A DNA stretch of 39,074 nucleotides. Origin: Streptomyces albicerus (lineage in GTDB: Bacteria > Actinomycetota > Actinomycetes > Streptomycetales > Streptomycetaceae). The stretch covers positions 1 to 39,074 of the forward strand of contig NZ_VWMY01000055.1 of NCBI RefSeq assembly GCF_008905045.1, read 5' to 3'. The notes beneath the pieces were generated by a model, which was not told the DNA's origin, did no database searches, and saw only the letters and a program-made list of their open reading frames with translations. This document shows, piece after piece, positions 1-6,553 of the stretch (position 1 is the first letter of the stretch; every line of letters starts with the position of its first letter). Both the position numbers and the translations under genes were made by a program.

Positions 1-14
1 GGCGGGCCGCGGTG

Positions 15-158
15 TCAGACCCGGCGGGCCCGCCCGGTGCGCCGCGTCGAGTGCGAGGCGCCGCCGAACAGCCGGGCCAGGGCCCGGAACGGCAGCGTCA
101 CCACGGTGGCGACGGCCCCGCCGATCTGCCGCAACACGTCTGCGATGGCACGGAACAC
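15..158 (-). CDS. Small cationic hypothetical protein (47 aa)
   Basis: Minus-strand ORF of 47 codons. It starts at a GTG (156-158) preceded by a GGGGAA Shine-Dalgarno. The protein begins MFRAIADVLRQIGG, continues as an amphipathic/hydrophobic stretch (AVATVVTLPFRALARLFGG, about residues 15-33) and ends in a very basic tail (RRTGRARRV). I recall short proteins of this kind with an LPFRALARLFGG core in streptomycetes, but know of no function. The helix plus Arg-rich tail would suit membrane-surface association; that is inference. A longer in-frame reading back to position 485 exists, but its N-terminal part has no family character and the ribosome site favours the short form. Confidence 0.55.
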   Translation of the reverse strand: MFRAIADVLRQIGGAVATVVTLPFRALARLFGGASHSTRRTGRARRV

Positions 159-530
159 TTGCTTCCCCTTTCGTCTCCCCGCCGTACTGACCGGAAGGCG
201 TACGGGTACCGCGGCGCGGCGTTCCGAATCACGGCCGGGACGGGTGGCCGGGCACGGCCCGAGTGCCACGCGCGCGTGCGCGACGCGAGGCACTCGGGCA
301 GCTCCGTCGCGATGCCGTCGCTCTCGCTCACGCGGGCAGGTGAGGCGTGCCCCTGTGGCGGCCTCGTCGGCGATGCCCCGACGTCCACGCGCACGCGTGC
401 ACGGCGGGACGTGAGGAGCCGGCGGAGCCGGGCCACCAAAGCACCCCTTCGACCGCCGGGCACGCCATGCCGCGCCGACGTCCACGCGTGCGCGTGCCCG
501 AGGACAGGCCGATCCGCCGGGGGCTCTCGC
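159..530. other. Intergenic region without a convincing gene
   Basis: About 370 bp between two minus-strand genes. Several overlapping open frames are GC-rich shadows with Arg/Pro/Ala-rich translations. Visible structure: the 258-298 inverted repeat (listed separately), and two related GC-rich blocks near 379 and 477 that share CCGACGTCCACGCG and run into alternating CG/TG tracts. I see no promoter or RNA gene I could defend. Confidence 0.5.
258..298. terminator. Inverted repeat, possible terminator
   Basis: Perfect 10-bp arms CCCGAGTGCC (258-267) and GGCACTCGGG (289-298) enclose a CG-alternating 21-nt loop. It lies downstream of the minus-strand gene ending at 531 and upstream of the small gene at 158. 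There is no T-tract, so termination is only one possibility. Confidence 0.35.
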
Positions 531-1397
531 TCAGTTCTTGCCGATCATGTCCTCGGGGAACGCCCCCGCGGCCAGCGCCGTCATGAGCAGTCCCGTGGCC
601 AGCTCGGTGAGACGCTCGACGCCCGTGGCGCCCAGGTGCTCGTACGGAGCCGCGTCGAGGCGGTCCGTCTGTATCTCGATCTCCTTGCGCAGAGCGACGC
701 CCGCCTCCGTCAACTCGCTCTCGGCGTCCAGCAGTCCACGCTCCCGGAGCCGGCCCGTCGCCGCGTCCCAGTGCTCGCGAGTCCAGCCGCGCGTGGTGAT
801 GGCCCACTTCGGAGCCATGCCCTTGCCGGTCGCGGCGTGGCTCACCAGCGCCTCGACCGGATCGAGTTCCGCGCCGAGCAGCACCGCGAGATGTCCGTCG
901 CCGCGGTGCTCGCGCAGCAGCGTCGCCGCGTGCCAGAGCGCGAGGTGCGGCTCGTCGGGCACCGGCAGGTCCGCGTGGGCGGAGTAGAGCGGTCGGGCGG
1001 TCCTGCTGGACGCCTCGGCCGCCCGCAGCGCGAGCTCCGCCGCCTCGGCGACCTCCTTGGACGCGAGCACCTCGTCCCCGAGCAGCCGCCGCAGCGTCGC
1101 GTCCACGGCACGCGCGCGTGCCGCGAGCACGACCTCCGGGGACGCGGCCCGCCACACCTCGGGCACGTGCCGCTCCACCAGCTCATGGCGGAAGTTGTAG
1201 AAGGTCGCCGTCACCGTGCCCGCGCCCACGGGCCCCATGGCCGCGGCGCGCACCGCGAAGTACGCGGCGTTGCGGTCCGTGACACCGACCGCAGCCAGCT
1301 CCGTGCCGAGATCGGGCGAGAAGTAGTGGGTCGAGTGCAAGGGGTTGAGGACGTTGTGGCATCGGCGTCCGGCGCGCTCCGGCAGGGCTGTCGTCAT
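531..1397 (-). CDS. SCO6745-family protein
   Basis: 288-aa protein starting MTTALPERAGRRCHN. Length and sequence (LHSTHYFSPDLG, YFAVRAAAMGPVG, ATFYNFRHELVERHVP, GLLDAESELTEAG, ending FPEDMIGKN) match the actinobacterial SCO6745 family, which resembles SalK-type proteins and has a winged-helix-like C-terminal half. Its biochemical role is not established. No signal peptide or membrane segment is seen. Start choice: the ATG at 1395-1397 has no Shine-Dalgarno, but a TAACCT -10-like hexamer (minus strand, 1405-1410) ends 7 nt upstream, so a leaderless mRNA is plausible. A 16-bp palindrome (1409-1424) overlaps that hexamer, suggesting repression at the promoter. It is divergent from the GlxA-type regulator at 1535. 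Confidence 0.8.
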   Translation of the reverse strand: MTTALPERAGRRCHNVLNPLHSTHYFSPDLGTELAAVGVTDRNAAYFAVRAAAMGPVGAGTVTATFYNFRHELVERHVPEVWRAASPEVVLAARARAVDATLRRLLGDEVLASKEVAEAAELALRAAEASSRTARPLYSAHADLPVPDEPHLALWHAATLLREHRGDGHLAVLLGAELDPVEALVSHAATGKGMAPKWAITTRGWTREHWDAATGRLRERGLLDAESELTEAGVALRKEIEIQTDRLDAAPYEHLGATGVERLTELATGLLMTALAAGAFPEDMIGKN

Positions 1398-1408
1398 GAA
1401 GCGCAGGT

Positions 1409-1424
1409 TACCGACTGGTCGGTA
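1409..1424. promoter_or_regulatory. Palindromic operator, TetR-like
   Basis: TACCGACTGGTCGGTA is a perfect inverted repeat with 7-bp arms and a 2-bp centre. It sits 12 bp upstream of the SCO6745-family start and overlaps its likely -10 hexamer. The ACCGAC/GTCGGT arms are of the kind bound by TetR-family dimers. No TetR gene lies beside it, so the regulator is unknown. Confidence 0.6.
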
Positions 1425-1534
1425 CGTGGGGAATGGTGGGGGCAGAGATCCGGGCTCGTCGTGTGCCTTCCATGGCAGGAAAGGTGGGGTACTCGTCATT
1501 GCGGCCATCCAGCGGCCCGCGAAGAATCGAGCAC

Positions 1535-2503
1535 ATGGCGCACCGAACCGTCCTCGTCGTCCTCTTCGACGGCGTCCAGAGCCTCGACGTCGCGGGCCCC
1601 GTGGAGGTCTTCGCGGGCGCCGACACCTATGCCGGCCACTCCGGAGGGACGTACCGCATCCACACCGCCTCCCTGGACGGCGCCCCGGTCCGCGCATCCA
1701 GCGGTCTGACCCTCGTCCCGGACCATGCCCTGGCCGACGCCCCGGCCCCGCACACCCTGCTCGTCCCGGGCGGCCAGGGCACGCGCCGCCCCGCTCCGCG
1801 CGTGATCGACTGGCTTCGCGAGCACGGCCCGCGCGCCGACCGCCTGGTCTCCGTCTGCACCGGCGCCATCCTGCTCGCGGAGGCGGGCCTCCTGGACGGT
1901 CGCCGCGTGACGACCCACTGGGCGTACTGCGAGCGGCTCGCCCGCGACCACCCGGCCATCGAGGTCGACCCGGACCCCATCTACGTACGCGACGGCCAGG
2001 TCGCCACCTCGGCCGGCGTCACCGCCGGGATCGACCTCGCCCTGGCGCTCGTCGAGGAGGACCTCGGCCGGGAGGCGGCTCTCACCATCGCCCGCCACCT
2101 CGTCGTGTTCCTGCGACGCCCGGGAAACCAGGCCCAGTTCAGCGCCCAGTTGTCCGCACAGACAGCCCGGCGCGAACCGCTGCGCGAGGTCCAGCAGTGG
2201 ATCACCGAGCACCCGGGCGACGACCTGTGCGTCGACTCCCTCGCCGCCCGCGCCCGCCTGTCGCCCCGCCACTTCGCCCGTGCCTTCCAGGCGGAGACGG
2301 GTATGACCCCCGGCCGCTACGTCGACGCCGTCCGTCTCGAACACGCCCGCCGTCTCCTGGAGGACACCACGGACGGCATCGAACAGATCGCAAGAGCCAG
2401 CGGCTACGGCACCCCGGAATCCATGCGCCGAGCCTTCGTCAAGGCCCTGGGCGCCGCCCCGGCGGAATACCGGCGCCGCTTCCGTCCAGCGCCGGCCGTG
2501 TGA
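1535..2503 (+). CDS. GlxA-family AraC-type transcriptional regulator
   Basis: 322-aa regulator. Residues ~1-170 form a DJ-1/PfpI-like domain (VLVVLFDGVQSLDVAGPVEVF, LVPGGQG, SVCTGAILLAEAGLLDGRRVTTHW). Residues ~210-320 form an AraC/XylS DNA-binding domain with two helix-turn-helix motifs (LCVDSLAARARLSPRHFARAF; IEQIARASGYGTPESMRRAF). This architecture defines GlxA-type regulators. The ATG at 1535 matches the usual MAHR..VVLVFDGVQ start; the ribosome site is weak. Upstream in-frame starts (1433) add unrelated sequence. It is followed 47 bp later by a stand-alone DJ-1 protein, the likely partner or target gene. Confidence 0.9.
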   Translation: MAHRTVLVVLFDGVQSLDVAGPVEVFAGADTYAGHSGGTYRIHTASLDGAPVRASSGLTLVPDHALADAPAPHTLLVPGGQGTRRPAPRVIDWLREHGPRADRLVSVCTGAILLAEAGLLDGRRVTTHWAYCERLARDHPAIEVDPDPIYVRDGQVATSAGVTAGIDLALALVEEDLGREAALTIARHLVVFLRRPGNQAQFSAQLSAQTARREPLREVQQWITEHPGDDLCVDSLAARARLSPRHFARAFQAETGMTPGRYVDAVRLEHARRLLEDTTDGIEQIARASGYGTPESMRRAFVKALGAAPAEYRRRFRPAPAV

Positions 2504-2550
2504 TTCGCGCTCCGACCCGCCCCCCGAACCCCCTGACCGAAAGGCCCTCC

Positions 2551-3186
2551 ATGCACATCGCCATCGTGCTCTTCGACCGCTTCACAGCCCTCGACGCAGT
2601 CGGCCCCTACGAGACACTCGGCCGCCTCCCCGACTCGGAAACGGTCTTCGTCGCCGAGCAGACGGGACCCATTCGCACCGACACCGGCAACCTCGCCCTC
2701 ACCGCCGACAAGACGCTCGCGGAGGTCACGAACCCGGACATCGTCGTGGTCCCCGGCGGCCCCGGCCAGACCCCGCAGATGGAGAACGAGACACTCCTCG
2801 ACTGGCTGCGCGCAGCCGACGCCACGAGCACCTGGACGACATCCGTGTGCACCGGCTCGCTCCTCCTCGCCGCCGCGGGACTGCTGGAGGGCCGTCGTGC
2901 GACCTCCCACTGGCTGGCCCTCGACTATCTCAAGCGCTTCGGTGTCGAGCCGACCGGCGAGCGGGTCGTGACCGACGGCAAGTACGTCACGGCGGCCGGC
3001 GTCTCGGCGGGCATCGACATGGGACTCACCCTGCTCGGCAGGATCGCCGGCGACGAACACGCCCAGGCGGTACAGCTGTGGACCGAGTACGACCCGCAGC
3101 CGCCCTACGACGCGGGCTCCCCGCAGAAGGCACCGGCCCATCTCGTCGAGGAGTTCCGCTCGAAGAGCCGCTTCATCACGAGGTAG
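2551..3186 (+). CDS. DJ-1/PfpI protein, isonitrile-hydratase-like
   Basis: 211-aa single-domain DJ-1/PfpI protein. The nucleophile elbow is SVCTGS (Cys100-Thr101), with Asp15 in the N-terminal TALDAVGPYE motif. This Asp/Cys/Thr set is that of Pseudomonas InhA isonitrile hydratase, which converts isonitriles to N-formamides. The oxyanion glycines (VVVPGGPG) are present. The ATG at 2551 is preceded by GAAAGG at good distance. Likely co-transcribed with the GlxA regulator. The substrate is not shown by sequence: a general stress or glyoxalase-like role is the alternative. The 3' end overlaps the convergent crotonase gene by 11 bp. Confidence 0.85.
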   Translation: MHIAIVLFDRFTALDAVGPYETLGRLPDSETVFVAEQTGPIRTDTGNLALTADKTLAEVTNPDIVVVPGGPGQTPQMENETLLDWLRAADATSTWTTSVCTGSLLLAAAGLLEGRRATSHWLALDYLKRFGVEPTGERVVTDGKYVTAAGVSAGIDMGLTLLGRIAGDEHAQAVQLWTEYDPQPPYDAGSPQKAPAHLVEEFRSKSRFITR

Positions 3187-3958
3187 AGGACGTGGAGGAG
3201 GGGGACCTGGATGCGGACGTGGTCCAGGTGAAGTCCGGCTGCCGGCGCTCCAGGAAGGCGGCGACCCCCTCCGCGGTGTCGCCGCCGTCGCGCGCCTGCT
3301 GCGCCCAGTAGGCGTCCCGGTCCGTACGCCCGTCGGCGAACTCCTTCGCCGACGCCTGCGTCAACTGCGAACGCGAGACAAGGATCCGGCTGAACTCGGC
3401 GACCCGCTTGCCCAGTTCATCGCCGGACAGCACCTCGTCCACCAGACCGGTACGCAGTGCACGCCCCGTGTCGATCAACTCGCCTGAGAACAGCAGGTAC
3501 TTGGCGGTGGCAGGCCCCACGAGGGACACCAACCGCCGGGTGGAGGAGGCCGCGTAGACGATCCCCAGCTTCGCCGGAGTGATCCCGAACGACGCCTCCT
3601 CGTCCGCGAACCGCAGATCGCATGCCGCCGCGAGCTGGCACCCTCCGCCAACGCAGTAACCGCGCACGGCCGCGAGCGTCGGCTTCGGAAACGCGGCGAG
3701 CGCCTCCTCGGCCCGCACGGCAAGACCCTGCGCCTCGCCGGACGAGCCCCGCAGCGAGGAGATGTCGGCCCCGGCACAGAACGTGCCGCCCTCGCCGGTG
3801 AGCACGAGCACCCGTACGCGAGGGTCGGCGGCCAATGTGTCGAGCAGGGGCGGGAGCGCCCGCCACATGTCCGCCGTCATGGCGTTGCGCTTGGCCGGGT
3901 GGTGGATGACGACGGTCGCGACCCCGTCGGCGACGCTGTGCAGCAGCTGCGGCTCCAT
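3176..3958 (-). CDS. Enoyl-CoA hydratase/isomerase (crotonase) family protein
   Basis: 260-aa crotonase fold. HPAKRNAM and FCAGADISSL form the CoA/oxyanion hole region, and GYCVGGGCQLAAACDLRFA is the second oxyanion glycine segment. In classical hydratases two glutamates (rat Glu144 and Glu164) hydrate the double bond. Here the matching positions are Gln108 (GGGCQL) and, by simple alignment, Pro128 (FGITPAKLG), so standard hydratase chemistry is unlikely. Isomerase, thioesterase or other crotonase chemistry is possible. The ATG at 3956-3958 has a TAGCAT -10-like hexamer ending 7 nt upstream and no clear ribosome site, so it may be leaderless. The C-terminus is Ser/Thr-rich and overlaps the convergent gene's stop. 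Confidence 0.85.
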   Translation of the reverse strand: MEPQLLHSVADGVATVVIHHPAKRNAMTADMWRALPPLLDTLAADPRVRVLVLTGEGGTFCAGADISSLRGSSGEAQGLAVRAEEALAAFPKPTLAAVRGYCVGGGCQLAAACDLRFADEEASFGITPAKLGIVYAASSTRRLVSLVGPATAKYLLFSGELIDTGRALRTGLVDEVLSGDELGKRVAEFSRILVSRSQLTQASAKEFADGRTDRDAYWAQQARDGGDTAEGVAAFLERRQPDFTWTTSASRSPSSTSSTS

Positions 3959-4032
3959 GGGCCGGATGCTATCCGCACCCCTCGAACGTACGATCAAAAG
4001 GGGCGCGGGGCGCGAGGCGCGAGGAGGCGCTG

Positions 4033-4698
4033 ATGGCCGGGCGCAGGACCGTCAGGCCCAAGGACGAGACCGCGAAGCTCAGCCGCAGCTTCGGCCGGCT
4101 CGCCGCGCTCGGAGTTGTCCTGGTGCTCGCGGGGCTCGTCGGACTCGTCTACACCGGCGTCGCCACGCTGACCTCGATGCTGCTGTTCGGCTGGCTCCTG
4201 CTGATCGGGGGCGCGGTCGGCCTGCTGCACGCGGTCCAGGCCCGCGACTCCAAATTCTTCTGGCTCGGTGCCGTGGTCGCGGCCCTGAACCTCGCGGCCG
4301 GCGTGGTGGTCATCTCCAAGCCGGAGGCGGCCGCCGAGGCGCTGACCATGTTCGCCGCGCTGCTGTTCCTGACCGGCGGCGTCTTCCGCCTGGCCGGCAG
4401 CCTGGTGGTGCGCGGCCCCTAGGTCCTGTCTCCCCGAGACAGGACCTAGTTCGGCTGGACCCATGTGCAGGGCGCCTTCGGCCTGCTCCTCGGCATCCTG
4501 GTGCTCGCGGCGTGGCCCAGCAGCAGCAAGTACGTCATCGGAACCTTCGTCTCGCTCGCCCTGCTCTTCGACGGGCTGAGCCTGGTGGCGACCGGGTACG
4601 GCGGGCGGCGCGTCGTAAGTCTCGTCTCGCACCAAACCCGTACAACCCGAAGAGTTCCGGATTCGGCACAAGGCGGACAGGAGCAGTCGCACAACTGA
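4033..4698 (+). pseudogene. HdeD-family membrane protein gene split by stop-hairpin-stop
   Basis: The frame from ATG 4033 (good GAGGAGG site) encodes four hydrophobic helices (residues ~21-45, 52-72, 76-97, 104-126) and stops at TAG 4420-4422. The same frame resumes at 4450 as FGWTHVQGAFGLLLGILVL and adds two more helices before TGA 4696-4698. Together they give the six-helix, ~220-residue layout of HdeD proteins (DUF308). The interruption is exactly 30 nt in frame, with TAG at each end of a perfect palindrome (4419-4449). Either the gene is broken, or a four-helix protein is made and the rest (possible GTG restart at 4465) is separate or lost. The role of actinobacterial HdeD-like proteins is unclear; E. 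coli HdeD is an acid-resistance membrane protein. Confidence 0.75.
4419..4449. repeat. 31-bp perfect palindrome interrupting the HdeD gene
   Basis: Arms CTAGGTCCTGTCTC (4419-4432) and GAGACAGGACCTAG (4436-4449) flank a CCC loop. Each arm carries a CTAG, a rare tetranucleotide in Streptomyces, at its outer end, as if a short inverted-repeat element or the fused ends of an excised insertion sequence remained. In RNA it would form a very stable hairpin and could also terminate transcription. Confidence 0.7.
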
Positions 4699-4827
4699 CG
4701 GTGTCATACGCCACCGATCAGAAACCGTCGATACCCGCTGACTTCTGTTCAGTCATCCGGTGGGGACCAGTGCGTTACCAACACTCGACATGTGGTGACA
4801 ATCGAGCGCGAGGGTGGCGACCGGACG

Positions 4828-5337
4828 ATGGACGACCATGGGCGGGGCTCCGGCCCACGCCCTGAAGGCGGCGGGGAGATGCCCCCCGACGAGAGATCGC
4901 CCGGCCCGCTGCCGTACGAAGGAGTCTGGCGGTTCACCGCTCCCGCCGTCGACGCCTCGGTACCGCAGGCGCGGCACGCCGTCCGTGACCTGCTGGTCCG
5001 CCAGGGCGTACCCGTCTCGGACGACCTCATCCAGGGACTGCTCCTGATCGTCTCCGAACTGGTCACCAACGCGGTCCGGCACGCGGCGCTGCTCTCCCCG
5101 ATGCTCGCCGTGGAGGTCGCCGTCGGCGCCGAGTGGGTACGGGTCTCCGTCGAGGACAACCACCCCTACCGCCCGACCGCCCTGGAGGCCGACCACGGCC
5201 AGACCGGCGGCCGAGGCCTCCTCCTGGTCACCGAGATCACGAAGGAAGCGGGCGGTGTCTGCGACGTCGAACACACGGCAAGCGGCGGCAAGGTGATCTG
5301 GTCGGCGCTCCCCCTCAAACCCGCGCGAGCAATCTAA
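4828..5337 (+). CDS. ATP-binding protein, RsbW-like anti-sigma/HATPase
   Basis: About 169 aa from ATG 4828 (181 aa from the alternative GTG at 4792, which has no ribosome site). It is a GHKL/HATPase_c_2 domain like SpoIIAB/RsbW: N-box ELVTNAVRHA, G1-like VEDNHPYRP, G2-like GGRGLLLV. The first ~35 residues are Gly/Pro-rich and disordered. Streptomycetes encode dozens of such kinases, usually anti-sigma or partner-switching factors. No sigma factor or antagonist lies beside it, so its partner cannot be inferred. It is preceded by the broken HdeD gene and followed by a strong hairpin. Confidence 0.8.
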   Translation: MDDHGRGSGPRPEGGGEMPPDERSPGPLPYEGVWRFTAPAVDASVPQARHAVRDLLVRQGVPVSDDLIQGLLLIVSELVTNAVRHAALLSPMLAVEVAVGAEWVRVSVEDNHPYRPTALEADHGQTGGRGLLLVTEITKEAGGVCDVEHTASGGKVIWSALPLKPARAI

Positions 5338-5354
5338 GAGGTCTCAGGGAGTGG

Positions 5355-5447
5355 GCTGCGGGCCCCGCGCCCCTTTGGGGGCGCGGGGCTGTGTCAATAT
5401 GCGGCTCCGCCGCGTGGGCGCGACCAGCCACGGACGGTCCGCACTGT
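5355..5447. repeat. Streptomyces-type intergenic repeat element
   Basis: The hairpin at 5362-5389 is followed by GCGGCTCCGCCGCGTGGG and GGGCGCGACCAGCCACGG. I recall this arrangement in many copies between convergent genes of Streptomyces genomes. The outer ends (TGCGGGCC and GGTCCGCA) are themselves nearly complementary, giving a nested, MITE-like structure. Only one copy is in this window; the multi-copy claim is from memory. Confidence 0.45.
5362..5389. terminator. Strong bidirectional hairpin terminator
   Basis: Perfect 12-bp arms GCCCCGCGCCCC (5362-5373) and GGGGCGCGGGGC (5378-5389) with a TTTG loop, between the convergent ATPase gene and idi. It is the core of a longer intergenic repeat-like element. 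Confidence 0.75.
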
Positions 5448-5475
5448 GAGTACTGCCCCTCCCGCGGAGCGACCG

Positions 5476-6069
5476 TCACCAATCAGCAGACGGCCCCGTC
5501 AACTCCCTGATCGCCGGCCGGGCGGCATCCAGCACCGTCATGAACCACGCCGAGAACGGATCCTTCGCATGGCGCTCCGCCAGCTCGGCCGCGGTCACGA
5601 AGGCGGTCGTACCGACCTCCGCGGGATCCGGCCGGACAGGCGCCTGCACCATTCCGACGAAGAGATGGTTGAACTCCTGCTCCACGAGCCCCGACTCCGG
5701 GTCGGGGTGGTTGTACCGCACCGTGCCCGCCTCCGCGAGCAGCGACGGCGACACCCCCAGCTCCTCGTACGTCCGCCGGGCGGCCGCCGCGAAGGGCGCC
5801 TCACCGGGGTACGGATGACCACAGCACGTGTTGGACCAGACACCGGGGGAGTGGTACTTGCCGAGCGCGCGCTGCTGGAGAAGCAGCCGGCCCCGCTCGT
5901 CGAAGAGGAAGACCGAGAAGGCCCGGTGCAACTGCCCCGGCGGCTGATGGGCCGTGAGCTTCTCCGCGGTGCCGATCGTGTTGCCGTCCTCGTCGACCAG
6001 TTCCAGCAAGATGGCTTCGGCGGTGCCGTTCGACGAACTGTGCGTCGCGGTGGCAGGTGTGATCGGCAT
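5476..6069 (-). CDS. idi: Isopentenyl-diphosphate delta-isomerase, type I
   Basis: 197-aa Nudix-fold enzyme that interconverts IPP and DMAPP. Key residues are visible: metal-binding His42 and His49 (TAHQPPGQLHRAFS), catalytic Cys83 in NTCCGHP, the YEELG Nudix helix, and Glu130/Glu132 in LVEQEFNHLF. E. coli Idi is 182 aa. The ATG at 6067-6069 has AAGGAT 7 nt upstream, which decides the start over upstream in-frame codons. Placing idi near the hopanoid operon makes sense: it balances IPP/DMAPP for farnesyl diphosphate synthesis. Confidence 0.95.
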   Translation of the reverse strand: MPITPATATHSSSNGTAEAILLELVDEDGNTIGTAEKLTAHQPPGQLHRAFSVFLFDERGRLLLQQRALGKYHSPGVWSNTCCGHPYPGEAPFAAAARRTYEELGVSPSLLAEAGTVRYNHPDPESGLVEQEFNHLFVGMVQAPVRPDPAEVGTTAFVTAAELAERHAKDPFSAWFMTVLDAARPAIRELTGPSADW

Positions 6070-6427
6070 ACCCATCCTTCGCATCGGTCTTCGAGCCCCA
6101 AGTCTGCCGTACGAAACCGGCACTCCCGGCACCACGCGGGGTCCTGCATGTCCGGTTCCGCCGCGCGGCCGAACCGGACATCACCCCCGCCCACCCCTCG
6201 GGCGCCGAAAGCGGCCGGAACCCTGATCGTGCCCGCCGCGACCGGCACGGAACCGTCCGGAACGGGAGTCGCCACCCCGTCATCCGGTACCCGGAAACCG
6301 GGCCGAACCGGGCCTGATGCTGTAGCCCGAAATCGGTACGCCGCACTCCCCGACCGCCCGCGCGTGCGCGTGCCACCTCCGCCACCACGCGTACGCCGCC
6401 CCACGCCCGGCAGACACGCGCAGCCCC
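6070..6427. other. Intergenic region upstream of idi
   Basis: About 360 bp with no supported gene. It holds one clear inverted repeat (6148-6181) and several CCGGAAC/GAACCGG-type words around 6240-6320. The open frames through it are Arg/Pro-rich shadows. Confidence 0.45.
6148..6181. promoter_or_regulatory. 11-bp inverted repeat upstream of idi
   Basis: ATGTCCGGTTC (6148-6158) and GAACCGGACAT (6171-6181) are perfect complements around a GC-only 12-nt loop, ending 79 bp upstream of the idi start. It could be a terminator for the upstream minus-strand genes or a regulatory site for idi. There is no T-tract on either side. Confidence 0.45.
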
Positions 6428-6535
6428 TCAATGACAGAGCCGCGCCTCATGCTCGGCGTGTCCGCCGGGCTCCAGCTGGAAGGTGCGGTGCTCCACGTCG
6501 AAGCGGTGCTCCACGTCGAAGTGGTCAGCGCATCG
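6428..6535 (-). pseudogene. 3' remnant of a cation diffusion facilitator gene
   Basis: Directly downstream of galE, the minus strand reads CADHFDVEHR, FDVEHR, TFQLEPGGHAEHEARLCH and a TGA at 6428-6430. This resembles the cytoplasmic C-terminal end of CDF (CzcD/ZitB-type) metal-efflux proteins, where a HFxVEHxTFQLEP segment and a His-rich tail are typical. Everything upstream is missing because galE occupies it, so only the last ~35 codons survive. The FDVEHR segment is duplicated by an 18-bp tandem repeat. No start codon or ribosome site makes this a functional gene. Confidence 0.5.
6485..6520. repeat. 18-bp tandem duplication
   Basis: Two identical copies of TTCGACGTGGAGCACCGC (minus strand), at 6503-6520 and 6485-6502, duplicating FDVEHR inside the cation-efflux remnant. 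Confidence 0.85.
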
Positions 6536-6553
6536 AGCAGACCAACCGGCAGC

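Noticed and set aside
12..1709. 565-codon open frame on the plus strand
   Set aside because: Arg/Pro/Gly-rich translation antisense to the SCO6745-family gene; typical shadow of high-GC coding DNA with no recognisable domain.
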